Below are positions 36,185 through 48,470 of a stretch of 64,000 nucleotides of DNA, piece after piece (the stretch's first letter is position 1; each line of letters opens with the position of its first letter). The notes below the pieces were generated by a model. The model was not told the origin of the DNA. It made no database searches and saw only the letters and a list, made by a program, of their open reading frames with translations. Origin of the DNA: Chrysopilus asiliformis (Eukaryota > Arthropoda > Insecta > Diptera > Rhagionidae); the NCBI GenBank assembly GCA_964034945.1, contig OZ035961.1, positions 86,632,124 to 86,696,123 on the forward strand, given 5' to 3'. The position numbers and the translations under genes were made by a program.

Positions 36185-36400
36185 AAAATTGCGGCTGCTT
36201 AAAAATAGTAAATGTGTTTTTCGAGATTTACTCCGAAATTACGTGTTTTTCAATAGATTTATGCATGAAAAAAGTTGGAGACAATAAAATTTCCTACATT
36301 TTTGTCTTTCATTAGAAGTCGTCATCAAGATATACCGTTATTTAAAAAAATTTGGTTTTCGCGATTATTTCGAAAAAAACGATGTTTCGCTGGTTGTATG
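36185..36400 (+). repeat. interspersed repeat family (copy C, partial)
   Basis: Partial copy of the 26240/32160 family: TTTTTCGAGATTTACTCCGA, GTTGGAGACAATAAAATTTC, CTACATTTTTGTCTTTCATT. Ends before the conserved tail. Confidence 0.5.
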
Positions 36401-38510
36401 TATTTTTTGTTGGGTTGTAGTGTAAATTTAGGAATTTTTTTGTGAAAACGTTTTGCAAAAACGTAGTTTTTTCCAAGAAATTAAACTGTTTAGAAGTTTG
36501 GCCATGTTTTTCGAGATTCCCGTCTGTGTGCGATATTCGATAAACCAATTGACGATTGCATGTGGTTATGCAATGACAAACAAAAGAAGATTTTATTCGC
36601 TAATCATAATTCAACCCAATATTCTTCAGAGTTTAAGCGATTCATTTCTTTTTTTTAAGCAACTGATATAACACAATCTATGGAAAGAAAATCAATATTT
36701 CATATCGACAGATAAACTGGCACCTTGTTAAATATGACAGAATTTAATACTTGGCTTGTCCGATGTATGCTCGATTAATATTGGCTGAGTAAATTTACAT
36801 GACGATGTCATTGACAATTTTTTTTCACTCCATTTTGAGGACTTAAGTGCACTTATGATCCATGTTGATGATAGCAAATTAGAAATTTCCTTGAACTACT
36901 TTCATTGGCATTCTCATCTCTCCAACTCTTTTTTTTTCATGTCATTTAAACAAAAAAAAAAAAGAAAAATCCGCAGATATCAACATAAATATCGTGGGAG
37001 AACCTTTACTGCGATTTATGACTTTGCGTTGCTCATACAATAAATTTCACATTACACTAGTACTAGTATTAGAAGAATATCATGCAGCAACAGAGTCTGA
37101 TGGATAGAGCTAAAATATTTATCAATGGTTCAACATTCGTACAGCTTTAAACCTTATCGCATTTTCCCACTTTTCTTCTTGATCGCGCCAGACTTTTTTC
37201 GTGTACAATGAATAGTGTCAGAAACAGCTAGAAGATAGACGTTTCACTGGAATTGATGACATGAAATTATGATTTTTGGTAATTTCTCGGTTTTGCAGAT
37301 ATTTTGCCATAGCTATGACCATTTATAAGGTTTTTCGAGGCGAGGAGATTTTCGAAGTGAAAAATTACCTGCCAATCTAGAAATTTGTAGAGTCTGTAGA
37401 GAATTGATAAGATTGTTTTTTATAATAAAATATTTTCTATTTTTTATGTTTTTGAAGTACAAGGGAACTTTAAGTTATAACTTTGAAAAATTGAGTCTTC
37501 TAGGTACAGTGGAAGCATCTTTACGGACATCTCTCATGGGGGAACCGTAATCGGGAGCGTTCACTATAATGTCAAGGCCAAGCGGGGCCCGAGGCGCTGT
37601 ATTTGGCGCCTCCTCCGTTTCTAGACCGACCAGAAAGAAGAAGTTTGATCCAATTTTTGTTTGTGAATATCTAGTTAAAAAAGATTTTTTAGTTCTTCGA
37701 ATATTTTTTTTTATGAAAAAATGCATCTAGACAGAAATTATTTCAAAAAAATCCACCTTTTTAATTAAAAAATGCATGCAGATGGAAATTATTTAAACTT
37801 TCAATTAAAAAATTAATACAGGCAGAAATTATTGCGCCTCGGGCGAAAAATTTTAAATGCCAAGAACTAATATACCCTTAAATTAGGCTTGTCATCTTTT
37901 CCTCGGGCGCTATCCTCTATTTAAGGGCGTCCCGGATTATTTATGTTCTTTTTTTTTTTATAACGCGCAGGAGTATTTTTGTTATATTTTAATAGCGCCC
38001 AGGGGAAAAAATGGTATTAAAAAAATCCATGTTATGTAAAAAAGTTTGTACTTATTTCGTATTGCAGGAGGTTAAAATTCTTTATTGAGTGCGTATATTC
38101 AACTGTAGAATGCGTACAGATAGACCGACTCGAGAATGTGGGCCGATCTAAACTTTCTGAACAGTACGGAATCCGTTTCATGAGGAAATTATGAAGATGT
38201 TCGTGCATCTGCCTGTCAGTCTTTCCGTTTTACGTATCTTAAAAGCCTCGAGAATACGTTGACCTAGCGGCCTTAAATTTTTTTTGTATAAAAACGTTTT
38301 GCAAAAATTGTAATTTTCTGTCAACTTTTGGAAAAGTATTGGTAGCTATAATGCCGTGGTGCGTGGGGCCACGGCCAGGGGGGCATGAAGCAATTTCAGC
38401 CGCGCCCCCCTTGGGGGGCGTAGAGCTACGGACGGTAGTCGTGAAGAAATTTGAAATTAACATTTCAAGATATTGTTCTCGTCTTGTCTAATAAAAACAA
38501 AGCAGCGTTG
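36401..38510. other. unassigned stretch with small repeat scraps
   Basis: No gene seen. TACAGTGGAAGCATC at about 37505 followed by ACGGACATCTCTCATGG resembles a pogo-like left end. GC-rich palindromic scraps (GGCGCTGTATTTGGCGCC near 37590; GCCCCCCTTGGGGGGC near 38403) look like transposon debris. Confidence 0.35.
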
Positions 38511-38518
38511 CAGACTAA

Positions 38519-39449
38519 AGGTGGAACCTGAATCGTACGTCGATGCGTCCGTCATGCGTCCGTCACGTTGACAGTTCGAGTAGAATCAACGGGCTGCTAT
38601 GAGTACTCCCCTAAAGGTAAGGATACACGATGAGAGACTTTGGTCTCTGGTCTCCAGGGTACAAAAGGCAAAAATCTCCAAAGTGTATACACGTTCAGAG
38701 ATATTTAAGTCTGGAGATCAAAAAATAGATCTCCGGAGACCTTTACTAAAAAGTCTCTCAAAGCAAAGTCTCTGGAGTGCATACACGACGCAGGTATCTC
38801 GTCTCCAAGCATAACAACAATATCACTAATCTAAAATATAGAATAAGTAAAAACACTTTTTTTCTTTATAAAAACTGACCTTTAATCTCAAAACAACGAA
38901 ACAAATTCTCGTTCCCACAAAACAATTACCTGAAATGTCAAAATCTCCGGAGACCAAGAGATAAATATCAAAACGTTTTGGAGACCGGAGACGCATTAAA
39001 AAGAATAGCTACACTGCAAGAGACTAAAGTCTCCCAAGAGACCCGAGAGACTTGTACTTGGAGATAAATCTCCGGTCTCCGAAGTGTATACACAGGTCTC
39101 TTTGTATCCAGAGGCGAAATTTTTGGTCTCAGAGACCAAAGTCTCTCGTCGTGTATCCTTACCTTAATAATACGTTTTCCGATGCGGCAACCGCATAGAG
39201 TAGGTCGAATTTCTACTTTTACATGCGGCAGCGCACGGAAATGTCGTTTCGCAAAAAAGTTTGTTTACGATTTTAGCAATTTAAGTATGGAACAAATTGA
39301 AAGTAATTGTTTCGACGATAAACTAATAGAAGAAGTCCAAAACAATGAATTAACTCCAGATTCGTTGCCGTACCCAACTGTCACCGCATCGAACTGTCAA
39401 CCGGACGCACGCATGACGGACGCATCGACGTACGATTCAGGTTCTAGCT
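38519..39449 (+). mobile_element. TIR element with ATGCGTCCGTC-repeat ends, copy A (interrupted)
   Basis: The inverted ends share GAACCTGAATCGTACGTCGA and then tandem ATGCGTCCGTC units. The body (about 380 bp without the insert) encodes a short frame (about 39182-39430) beginning MRQPHRVGRISTFTC, with the segment E-Q-I-E-S-N-C-F-D-D-K-L-I-E-E-V. The same frame is found in copy B at 57854-58226. A second element sits inside at 38615-39164. TAA/TTA flank the ends, hinting at a Harbinger-like target, but the match is not exact. The peptide is not recognised. Confidence 0.7.
38615..39164. mobile_element. 550-bp Harbinger-type MITE nested in copy A
   Basis: The left TIR AGGTAAGGATACACGATGAG and the inverted right TIR AGGTAAGGATACACGACGAG extend as an approximately 35-bp TIR (one mismatch). 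TAA is duplicated at 38612-38614 and 39165-39167. Copy B of the host element at about 58130-58145 carries the unoccupied sequence CTCCCCTAATAATACG (read on minus), so the exact boundaries and the 3-bp duplication are proven internally. The interior is packed with CTCCGGAGAC-type palindromes (GGTCTCTGG / CCAGAG), so the RNA would fold strongly. No transposase. Confidence 0.88.
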
Positions 39450-40254
39450 TTAATCTGGAAAGCGATCTCCGGTGTGCTCTGTCAAACATCAGACCTAATA
39501 TTCAGATTTTAGTGAAAGAAAACAGTGTCACTCATCCCATTAATTTTCTATTTTTTCAGTTTTTTTTTTGTAGAAACTAGGGAAATAAATAATTGAAATG
39601 TACAGTAAAAGTGTGTGTGGATTTTTAACTCAAAATATTAAATTAGAACCACGGAAGTTTGACAGGTTTTCAAAAAAAAGGGGGGGGGGGGCCTTAGCTG
39701 TTTGATAAGTGTTCAAGGGGGGCGTCAACTGAAAAAGTTTGGGAATTACGGCTATAATGGGTACCTCCCTAACACTTTAAAAAAAAAACAGTTTTTGAAA
39801 ATGTCTAGAAAACTGCGTTTTTGGAAAAAAATGAATGTAACAAAATTTAAAGGATGTAAATTTTTACGCATTTTTTGCATTTTGCGTATCTCTAACGGTT
39901 TTCAAGATATTTGAAAAAAATTAGGTTTTTTGAAAATTTCTCAAAATCTATAATTCAAAGAAAATATAATTTCCTGCATTTTTTTCATTTAACGATATTT
40001 CTTGAGATATTTGAAAAAATATTAGGTACTTTTTACATATTTTTTTCTGAAACTAAATATTGTAGAGGAAAGGTATGTGTAGATCACAACTAATATTTTA
40101 TAGACAAATTTGGAGCTAGGGAAAATTCCCTTTAATGTAGAAACTCCGAATTATGGGACGAAAAACACAAAATGTCAGTTCATAACTTTTTTTTTGAAGA
40201 TTTACTGGTTTTAATCAAAAGAAAATACTGGTTTGCAAAAGATACAAAGTTTAA
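39450..40254. other. unassigned stretch
   Basis: AT-rich with a G-run near 39680. 39830-40030 has TTTCAAGATATTTGAAAAAA-type sequence resembling the 26240 repeat family. No gene. Confidence 0.4.
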
Positions 40255-40405
40255 TCAATATTCCGGTTTAATGAGAAGTTTCGGTTGTATGCCGATGTCC
40301 GCTAGTTTTCCATTCCAATTCTCTTTGCGTTGCTCTGATGGTCAACGACATCTTGCCAGATGTGGTTAAGTTTCCCTCGTCGCCTTTTTATTTATGACCT
40401 ATAGT
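40255..40405 (-). pseudogene. RTE/LINE C-terminal tail fragment
   Basis: On the minus strand, one frame reads W-Q-D-V-V-D-H-Q-S-N-A-K-R-I-G-M-E-N-W-R. It corresponds to the last conserved block seen at 24850-24960 (G-V-D-x-x-A-K-R-I-G-M-x-N-W). Short, isolated and broken. Confidence 0.6.
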
Positions 40406-42513
40406 GGAAGTCCTGCGCTTGTGAGAAAAAAATTAATGTTGGCTCATATTTACCGATTTTCAAAAAAAAAAAAAAACAACAAAAGAGAAACGCCTTTTAT
40501 TTATTATAATTTAAAAACATTTCCGAAACACACATAGTAACGAAAATTTTCCAATAATGATAACGAAAATGTATTGTTGTTGGGACATAACGTACCAGAA
40601 CACAAAACCAATCATTATAATCAAAATTCTCATTATCAGGGTCATGTATTTTTATGTTTCGAGGAAATGTTAAACAATCAATCGATCAAATACCCATTTC
40701 ATATCAAAAGCATCAGTATCGGTTCGAGCTAATCTTCCTATTAACTGATAACATTGAACACAATTCACCTTCATAACTTTTCTAATGTTGAAGGCTACAA
40801 ACGGCCGCAATAGGTCATCTATCGGATTTGTTGGAGAGAATCAAAATTGGTAACTGAAAACCTTCCCTATCCACAAATGCATGATTATAGGGAAAAGGCC
40901 AACACGTCCAGCTATTATTACCAGTATTTCTCCCCAATAAAAATTTATCATTCTTACTGTTTGCTTTCACTGATATTAAAGAATCCAAATCGGAGCGCGC
41001 TTCCCACGCCCTGGCACCATTTATGACTTTTTGTTTTAAAACACTTCGTTATTGTTGTTTTTTCCTGGAAACCAGCAAGCAGACAAACTTAAAGCTGAAA
41101 TAAAATCAAAAACACCAACTTATCAGACTTCCTTCCCCATTGAAATATCATGTTGAATAACACAACAACAACAACAACGAAAAAATAAAAATTCAGCACT
41201 TCTGAAGTTTGCGTAGAATCTTTCACCAGTTGACCAAAGACGTCAACAAACATTGGCAGCCGCCATCGCAGACAGAATTCGGATTAACTATGATGAGGGC
41301 GATGGATTCCAGGATTTTCGCCTATCCTCCCCTATAGCTCAGAGTTCGGTATTTAACTGTGATGTATTCCGGATATTCCGTCCGAGAGAAGTTTATTTGT
41401 TTTCAACTTTCGAAGCTTAAGGACTTTGAAAGTTCCCAACTGCCCGCCCCAAACTGGATTCTTATGGGAGCCAGTAAACTAAGCTGGCATGTTGTTTAAA
41501 TGAATTATGCTTTTACCTTTGTAAATTTTATTTATGCCAAGACATAAATAACCTTTCGCAATGACATTAAAAAGTTGCTGATGCACGGAATTTTCGTAAA
41601 AATTTGACGTACAAACTGTTTCTTTTAAAAAAATTAGAACTAAAGTTCATCGTGATTCGTTATCGCTGTTTCTAATTCGTTTTTTCCCACTCTCTATTAA
41701 TCGCTGTATTCCCAACAGGTGAAATAAACCTTAGCCAATATCTTTTTGTACAAACAATGGAAATAGTCTCCAAGTAATCCGACGATATCGAAACTGAATA
41801 AACTCTTTTTGACAAACAAACCAAATGTCAATAAACATTCCATTTCCTTTTCCCGTTAGCTTTTCGTGTTGGCGTCTTTTCACGTAACTTTAGGGGGTTT
41901 AATTAAAATGTGCAGAGCGCGTTAGTGACAGCATGAGTTGTTATTGAAAGTGTTTTGTACCCATAAAAATTAGGTATCGATCTTGAGATTTTTTTTAAAT
42001 AAACTACCCCTTTTGGCTACAATTTCTATCGGATTTTGCACTAAAAAGGACAGAACCTTTTGTTGTCTGGCATCCATATATTTTGAACAGTTTGTTGCAC
42101 AAAATCGTAAAAACGCTTGCATTTTGAGTGGAGTAAAGCCACAGATATTCAGGATGTCACTGGGGATAAACAACAGGAGTACGCAGAGGTTCTCTAAAAA
42201 ATTGTCTAACACTTTCCCCGAACGGGGGCGAATTAGGCTGCGAAAAATCTAATTTGCCAACCACATCCACATTCGTGCGAACAGTGACACTATCGTCAGC
42301 TGCTTTAGTTTTTTTTAGAACTCAAAAAAAAATCCATAAAAACTTTTTTTTTTCTTTTCGCGTGCTACAATTCGATGTTTTAGCAACGAGAACTGAACTG
42401 TTTTAGGCAAGGGGATACAAGGTCGAGAGCATTCGGCACACTCGTCTAACATACGAGTATATCATAGCTTAGGCGAATCACAGTAGATCAAGGCGAACGC
42501 ATCATCTATAATA
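40406..42513. other. unassigned stretch
   Basis: No gene supported. The frames at 41970-42252 overlap on both strands without family signature. ACAACAACAACAACAACG near 41160 is a short microsatellite. Confidence 0.4.
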
Positions 42514-43071
42514 TCGGGTCTTTCAATAAGGACATAAGAATTTTGTATTTAAATAAAACACAGAATAAATGAGATATCGGGCTGAAATTTATTCCAGGTG
42601 TAGTGGACATGTTACATTTAAGTATGAAATTCGATGTCGTTCATATGGCCACCGCGAGCACGTTTGCTGATTGATTCTTTGGAGCCAATTTTCCACCACT
42701 CTTCCACCTTATCGGCCGGAACGTTGGCAATTTCGCGTTTGATATTGTTTTTGAGCTCTTCTAACATTGTTGGCTTGTTGGCATAAACCAACGACTTAAC
42801 ATAACCCCATAAAAAGAAATCCAACGGTGTTAAATCGCATGAGCGAGGTGGCCATTCGACCGGACCATTTCTCGAGATTACACAATTACCGAACTTCTCC
42901 TTCAATAGATCAATTGTTTGACCAGCTGTGTGGCATTGCTTGTTCGTGAACTTCAACATGATAAAAATGTAAACCTTGACTGACATTTTAGAATTGCCAG
43001 ATCATAAAAAAAAGTTTTAGGGTGCGTTTTTTTAAAATACGAAATTGTTATGTCCTTGTTGAAAGACCCTT
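42514..43071. mobile_element. 558-bp internally deleted Tc1/mariner-type element
   Basis: Inverted ends GGGTCTTTCAAYAAGGACAT, extending through AATTT and GTATTT with few mismatches, are flanked by TA on each side (42512-42513 and 43072-43073). The interior carries the in-frame remnant transposase described separately. Element size, TA target and coding remnant together define a deletion derivative. Confidence 0.85.
42618..42986 (-). CDS. internally deleted mariner-like transposase (N-terminus fused to C-terminus)
   Basis: 122 codons open on the minus strand. The first about 17 residues (MSVKVYIFIMLKFTNKQ) look like the start of a transposase. From C-H-T-A onward the frame matches the C-terminal catalytic part: W-P-P-R-S-C-D-L-T-P-L-D-F-F-L-W-G-Y, then K-S-x-V-Y-A-N-K-P. 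The L-D-F-F-L-W-G aspartate would be the third catalytic residue of a D,D-x-D transposase. The DNA-binding domain and the first two aspartates are gone. It cannot transpose but may still be translated; a deletion that keeps frame is notable. It fills most of a 558-bp TIR element. Confidence 0.75.
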   Translation of the reverse strand: MSVKVYIFIMLKFTNKQCHTAGQTIDLLKEKFGNCVISRNGPVEWPPRSCDLTPLDFFLWGYVKSLVYANKPTMLEELKNNIKREIANVPADKVEEWWKIGSKESISKRARGGHMNDIEFHT

Positions 43072-45419
43072 TAGTATGTCGTCTGGAGGGGATTAGGTGA
43101 AATTCGGAAAGAATACAGAAAGTGTTTTTTCATAGCGATTTTTAAAGTTTCGTCTCAGCGGTCGATTCCGAAAGCGTGAACTTTGAATCCGCTCAAAACT
43201 CTTAACTCACGCTTCTTGGATCCGGTCTCAATGGCCTAAAATCTCGACACATTTCGCATTTCGGACTCTTGCATTCCTCAGTTATGCAGCTGGTTTCGCC
43301 CATAAAACATGAACTTATTTTAAGCAGCCGCCATTGCAGTTTTGTTATTATTTTCCCCATCTCAAAAAATCCATTGGGGGGGTTTTTTTTTTAAAAAAGC
43401 CGACCCAAAAACCCCCTAAAAAATTTCACTAAAACACCATTAAAAAACCCAGTAAAAATTTATAACTTTTAATTGTCGATATTAGATAAAAATAAGTACA
43501 TTTTAAAAAGAAAAATTTTAAAATTGGTGTGAGTACCTGGGGTACACCAGGTTTTAAAGAATTATTCAAGGATTAGGGGCTTAAAAAACAGAAAGAATGT
43601 TGAAAAAAATTCGGTTCGCAGTACCACATTTTTTTAGGACCCGAATTTATGAAATTTTCAAAATTCGGATACCAGGTTTCAAGTCGCGTTATAGGTCTTA
43701 AGAATAAATAATGTAAGTTATTATGTTGGGCTAAAATTTTACACTTCTTTGCTCTTAAATATCGAAAATGGCTCAAGATAACGAATGACACGTTTGAAAG
43801 TTCTCAGTCTTTTGTTTAACTCGAGACTTAAAATAGAATGCAAACTACTCAACGACTTCCTTCGCATTTATGGATACTTTAAAATTTAGATGATTTTCCG
43901 TACTTTATCATGCCTAAAATTACAATAAAATTGGGATAGTAGAGCAGTTGGCAACGATATTTCATCTTTGGGGACAAAATCAGAAATCCTTGACACTTTC
44001 TCCACTTCCGTTGATTGCTTCTGTTCACTGGAACTGTGTTACAAATGAAAAACTTTGTTATATCGGTACTTTTATGGTACATTATAATTAAAAGTATGCA
44101 AGAATAAAGGATAATTTACTATTTTTTCCCTGTATTCTATCATGTTTTCATATTGAGTTTTAATATGAAGACAATTTCGTGACATGGCCCGAATTGTACA
44201 AGAGCAGAAAGCAAACAGAAACTCTAGACACTGCTAACTCCACCCTTAGATTCTCGTATTCAAATCTATTTCCTCCTTAAACGGGTATTAAAATACAATA
44301 GTTGAAAAACTGAATAAACAAATAATAAAATTCAAGGCAAAATAGAACCTTCAACATTTCAAGCTCTTGTAATTCTACATCATTCCGTGTACCTTAGAGA
44401 ATTATTGTTGGAATTGGAACTGTCAAGGTTTCCGCTAGGCCCGAGCTACCTAACAGAAACATAGAAAATTGTGAAAAACATGTGTGGTGTGTTGTTGTCG
44501 GAAATAACAAATGAGCGCTAAAAAAATCGATACTTCATTCAGGAGCGCGTTCGCTTGAGTACTGCTAAGTGACGACGAGAGTCTTTCACTTGGAAAACTA
44601 TAATAATAATAAAATCAATTGGGATGTCGTGCAAAAAAAATGCATCACATAAAAAGAAATCTGTTTGTCTGGCACTTCTAATAAGCCATCGTTAACCTTA
44701 AATAATAGTTTTCAACAGATCTCATACGTTAAACATGGAGTTTTTATAGAAATTCGCAGATAGTGAAATTGCATACCAGGGTGCCGTCACCACCCCCCTC
44801 TCTCACACTCAATTCCAGTCAAGGCGACTTGGAAATATGGATTGCGATTGCTCTGATGTGGATGAAAATTCTACTAAGGTTATTTCTTCTGAAATTGTCA
44901 ACAATCTACGGGTGTGAAAGAGCAATGCTATAATGATATTGCACCATATCTGTTCTGTGACCAATGTTCATTTATTTAATTTTTTTTTCGCCTCATTTTT
45001 AGCTTTCTTTTGCCCTATTGGGAGCTGTTATCAGAAATTTTATACTCGCTGCAGTCAGCAGTCAGGGCTGCCAATTTTCATCATTTCGAAAATTGAAAGT
45101 TTTTCTATTTTGGAAAATCTCTCGCGAAATGTTGCGAAAAACATGACATTGGGGTTCAGAACAAGGAAAAATTAGCATCACATATTTTATGGATAGCCCC
45201 TTATCATACATTTTGTATACATGTTTTTATTTTTGTTTAAGTGAGTTGAGATTTTCGCTGTCACAATTTTAACATATTTTTGGAAGGCCTCTTTTTACGT
45301 TACCAAAACCTCGAGCATATCTGCCTCTGGTTATACTATTGACTCTTTCATGTAAGGGACTTTCAAAAAAATACGTCACAGTACTTAATTTTAGGTTTTT
45401 TAGACCTAAATAACTTTAA
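43072..45419. other. unassigned stretch
   Basis: No gene supported. A short frame at 44838-44912 (MDCDCSDVDENSTK) sits after a good pyrimidine-rich acceptor (CTCACACTCAATTCCAG) and could be a small exon, but nothing confirms it. Confidence 0.4.
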
Positions 45420-45950
45420 ACGCTTTTTACCTTTCTTACATATAAGAAAGATATTAAAATCACTTCAAAAACCGAAATCATAATGGAGCCCTTCACGTCC
45501 CCGAGACATATACCCATCGACCCAATTCGATGAGTCCGCAACATGTCTGTATGTGCGTGTGTCCGTGCATATGCATGTAATGAAAATTTTAAGATTGACT
45601 TCCGCCAGTAAACCTTAACGGATTTTGACGCATTCGAAAGCTGTTAGCTTCTCGTAGAGATGGAACGCGATTTTCGAAAAAATGAACCGTTTTTGAGAAA
45701 ATTGTATTGGGGAGGGGGGGTGGAGTGGTTCCATTTTTGGAAGAGGTTTAACTTTTGATAAAAGCCTGTTCTATGGCAAATTTCAACTTCCTACCTCAAT
45801 TAGTTCTCGAGTTTTCAATTTTTTTTTAGATAAAATACACTATAACAACGCGCCTCGCTAATTTAAATTGATTTGATTATTATTCGTTCTATAAACAATA
45901 CTCGTAAGAAAACGTGTAAGAAAAGTATCATCTTTCCGTTAGGATGAGAA
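45420..45950. repeat. probable interspersed repeat with CTTACATATAAGAAAG ends
   Basis: Begins TTCTTACATATAAGAAAGAT and includes CACGTCCCCGAGACATATAC and CATCGACCCAATTCGATGAG, followed by a TGT/GTG-rich run and a CGTAAGAAAA-type right part. The texture resembles abundant insect non-coding repeats; no second copy is in this window. Confidence 0.35.
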
Positions 45951-46224
45951 AGTGTGTTTTAAGGCGCTGGTAATTTTAACTTATTTCTGGTAATTTTAAC
46001 TTAAAACATGTTGTTCTAAATATATTATTGTACTAAAATTTTAAGACAACCCTGAAATTGATAAAAAACATTTTCCCTTGCTTCCGACCCCCTTTGTCGT
46101 CTAATTTGAAACTAGAGGGCAAAGTGAGCGGCGGGGCAAGGGGATGTTTTGTTTTGATTTGTCAAATGTCATTTGATTTCGCGTGAAGTAATTTGTTTAT
46201 GTTGTTATTTGTGTTGTGCAAAGC

Positions 46225-46510
46225 AGAATTTTTCTTGTGTGGTGATAGAATGTGAAAATAGTACATGGACGGCACCAAATTCAACATTTTTTAAATTTCC
46301 AAACTCGGAAAACAGTTAAGAAAACATTTTTTCTTTGTGCTTGCTGATTGCAATTTCCAAGACGTCGAATGGATTTTTTGAATCGACCAGGAAGCGCTTA
46401 CCAAAATCAACAATATTAGGTGTTTTCGGATTTACACGGAGCACTTCCAGCCCGAAAACATTCATCCCACTGGACGCTTGTGTAAGACAACAACAAACTT
46501 TTGGCGACTT
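46225..46510 (+). pseudogene. broken THAP zinc-finger domain
   Basis: One frame reads C-V-V-I-E-C-E-N-S-T-W then T-F-F-K-F-P, matching the C-x(2-4)-C and F-x-K-F-P of the THAP DNA-binding domain. After a stop and frame changes another segment reads R-C-F-R-I-Y-T-E-H-F-Q-P-E-N-I, matching the C-x-x-H-F end, with the expected second-pair cysteine changed to Y. A poly(A)-signal-like GGCAATAAAAAAAAATC follows at about 46708, so this may be a retrocopy or a P-element/THAP gene relic. Confidence 0.6.
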
Positions 46511-46719
46511 TCAATAATAAACAAACTAGAAATGTCAAATCGAAGATGTCAAATCGAAGACAAAGAAAAAGAATCGCACAAAATTTTTGTCCCAAATCAG
46601 TGTAAAAATTTTATTTTCAATACATGAAACATTGTTAAACGCTGGCATAGTTTGCTTTAGTTTATAAGTACTCATGTAAAGATTCTGTAATAGTGTTAAT
46701 TTATGAAATGGCAATAAAA

Positions 46720-48040
46720 AAAAATCTTGAATCTTAAATCTTGAAAAGTTTTATTCTTAAAAAAAAATTGCTTAACAAAAACGACATTTTGGTCAATATC
46801 AAAGATATAGAATTTTAAGCTATTTTGACATCGCTGATTCTGAGTCAGACTGCTTTCGCGAAATTCACTCTACTTCTGGAATTACTAAAAAGAAAATATT
46901 TTCGATACCAAAAAAGTTGCTAGAAAAATTTCCTTATTCGTGTCTCCACAAATAGAGAGAATCTGGCCAAAACAATGTCTTATTTAAAATCAAAATAAGA
47001 TTAAAAATACCACCACAATATTTTTAATTATATTTTATGCAGGTATATTTTATGCACGTAATTTTGAAGAAAAAGCCCGAAAATCATTTAGTTATTTCGT
47101 TATGTTACGATAGTGTTTTCCAACACTGCTATTTTACCGATTTTCTTAATTAATTAATTAATCAAGACATTAAGCTGATAATAAACAAGAGTTTTTTTTT
47201 AATTTCGCATTTCTTCATACAAATCATCATAAAAATTATGTTTATATGGAACAGGGTAAAAAATAATCAATCAGACATTGGTCCTATTAGATAAACCCGC
47301 AAAATATGGTCTTCACTTAATCGTTGCGAAAATATATTTTTTTCCCTTGTACTAAAAATTAATATATACATATGTGGCAATGTTGGATTTCAACAATTTA
47401 CAAAGGTTGTATATTTTCCCCGTTCTTTCCCAAATGAGTCGCGGGAGGCTATTATTTGCGCTGCAAAAATAGATAGCAAGATTTTCCCCTAATTGTAGGG
47501 GAAATATTTCAAAAAGTTTGTTCCTTGCAAACCTTCTATGTAAGTATATTTTTCTATGGTAGTAGTCATTTGAAATGGATTTAGTTTGGAGCATAGATAT
47601 CGTACTACTAGATAGCGGCACTCGAACAATTCCATAGCAAAAATATGGGACAGCGTGACTATGGTTGTCTCATTTTTTCTTCGAACTTTAGTGATGTCAG
47701 ATGTTCGAATCAACAAACTTAATAACACTTGAATTATATGTTTTACGTCGAACTCATAAAACTTATACACAGGTTGCAAGCATTTTTTAGGGAATTGCAT
47801 ATTATTGTATGTGGCAGCTCTGAATATTAATATGATTAATCGGTATAGGGATTGAATAATATTCCGTCGGCGACCTGCATAAACATTTTTTCCAGAATTT
47901 AAATTTCCCAGAATTTACTAGCTTTGTCCCTTTTTTCCTCATAGCTTTTTGACGTTTCAGTGGCCCATTTGAGATATCAAATGGCTTGATCTAGTCTAAT
48001 AGTACGAATATCTGTGGTTTGGAGTCTCATTTCAAATATA
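46720..48040. other. unassigned stretch
   Basis: AT-rich. The minus frames at 47352-47800 show no family signature. Confidence 0.4.
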
Positions 48041-48192
48041 CAGTGAAAGCTTTCACTCTCATAAGCGGACACTGACAGGATCAATATTTTTGTCCGGTTA
48101 TGGGAGGTGCCCGTTTGTCGGATCATGATTATCATAGGAATGACAAATTTGATTCCTCTTATCGGAGGTGTCCGCAAAGAAAGTCTTCACTG
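48041..48192. mobile_element. 152-bp pogo-like MITE
   Basis: CAGTGAAAGCTTTCACTCTC on the left and, inverted, CAGTGAAGACTTTCTTTGCG on the right, with TA on both sides (48039-48040 and 48193-48194). TAAGCGGACA- and GATAAGAGG-type sub-terminal motifs recur. CAGTG termini with TA duplication are typical of pogo/Tigger derivatives. Confidence 0.75.
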
Positions 48193-48339
48193 TATCTCCT
48201 TCTAATGACATTCAAAATTAAGGTCTCGTAACACTTCTGATTTTTGTAACTATAACTTTCACATGGATTACGAATTGCGGATTGTAATTTAACAATTGTG
48301 AGGTTTTGCTGTTACTCAACGTATCAGTGCACAAGGTCT

Positions 48340-48470
48340 CAAAAAAAATTTTTTTTTCGGGCAAAAATAGGTTTAATCCTCAAAGGTGTGGTACATCCAA
48401 TGTTTTTTTTCGTGTGCCGCAGGGGTAAAATTATTTGCTATTTTTCTGTGCCTCTAAGGGTTAATAAGAG
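48340..48470 (-). repeat. interspersed repeat shared with 217-423
   Basis: Inverted relative to 217-423; shares TTAACCCTTAGAGGCACAG and GAAAAATAGCAAAT and the GCGGCAC block. The frame at 48298-48642 runs through it and is not a gene. Confidence 0.5.

Noticed and set aside
41970..42252. Overlapping frames on both strands
   Set aside because: Same length on both strands and no family signature; chance frames.
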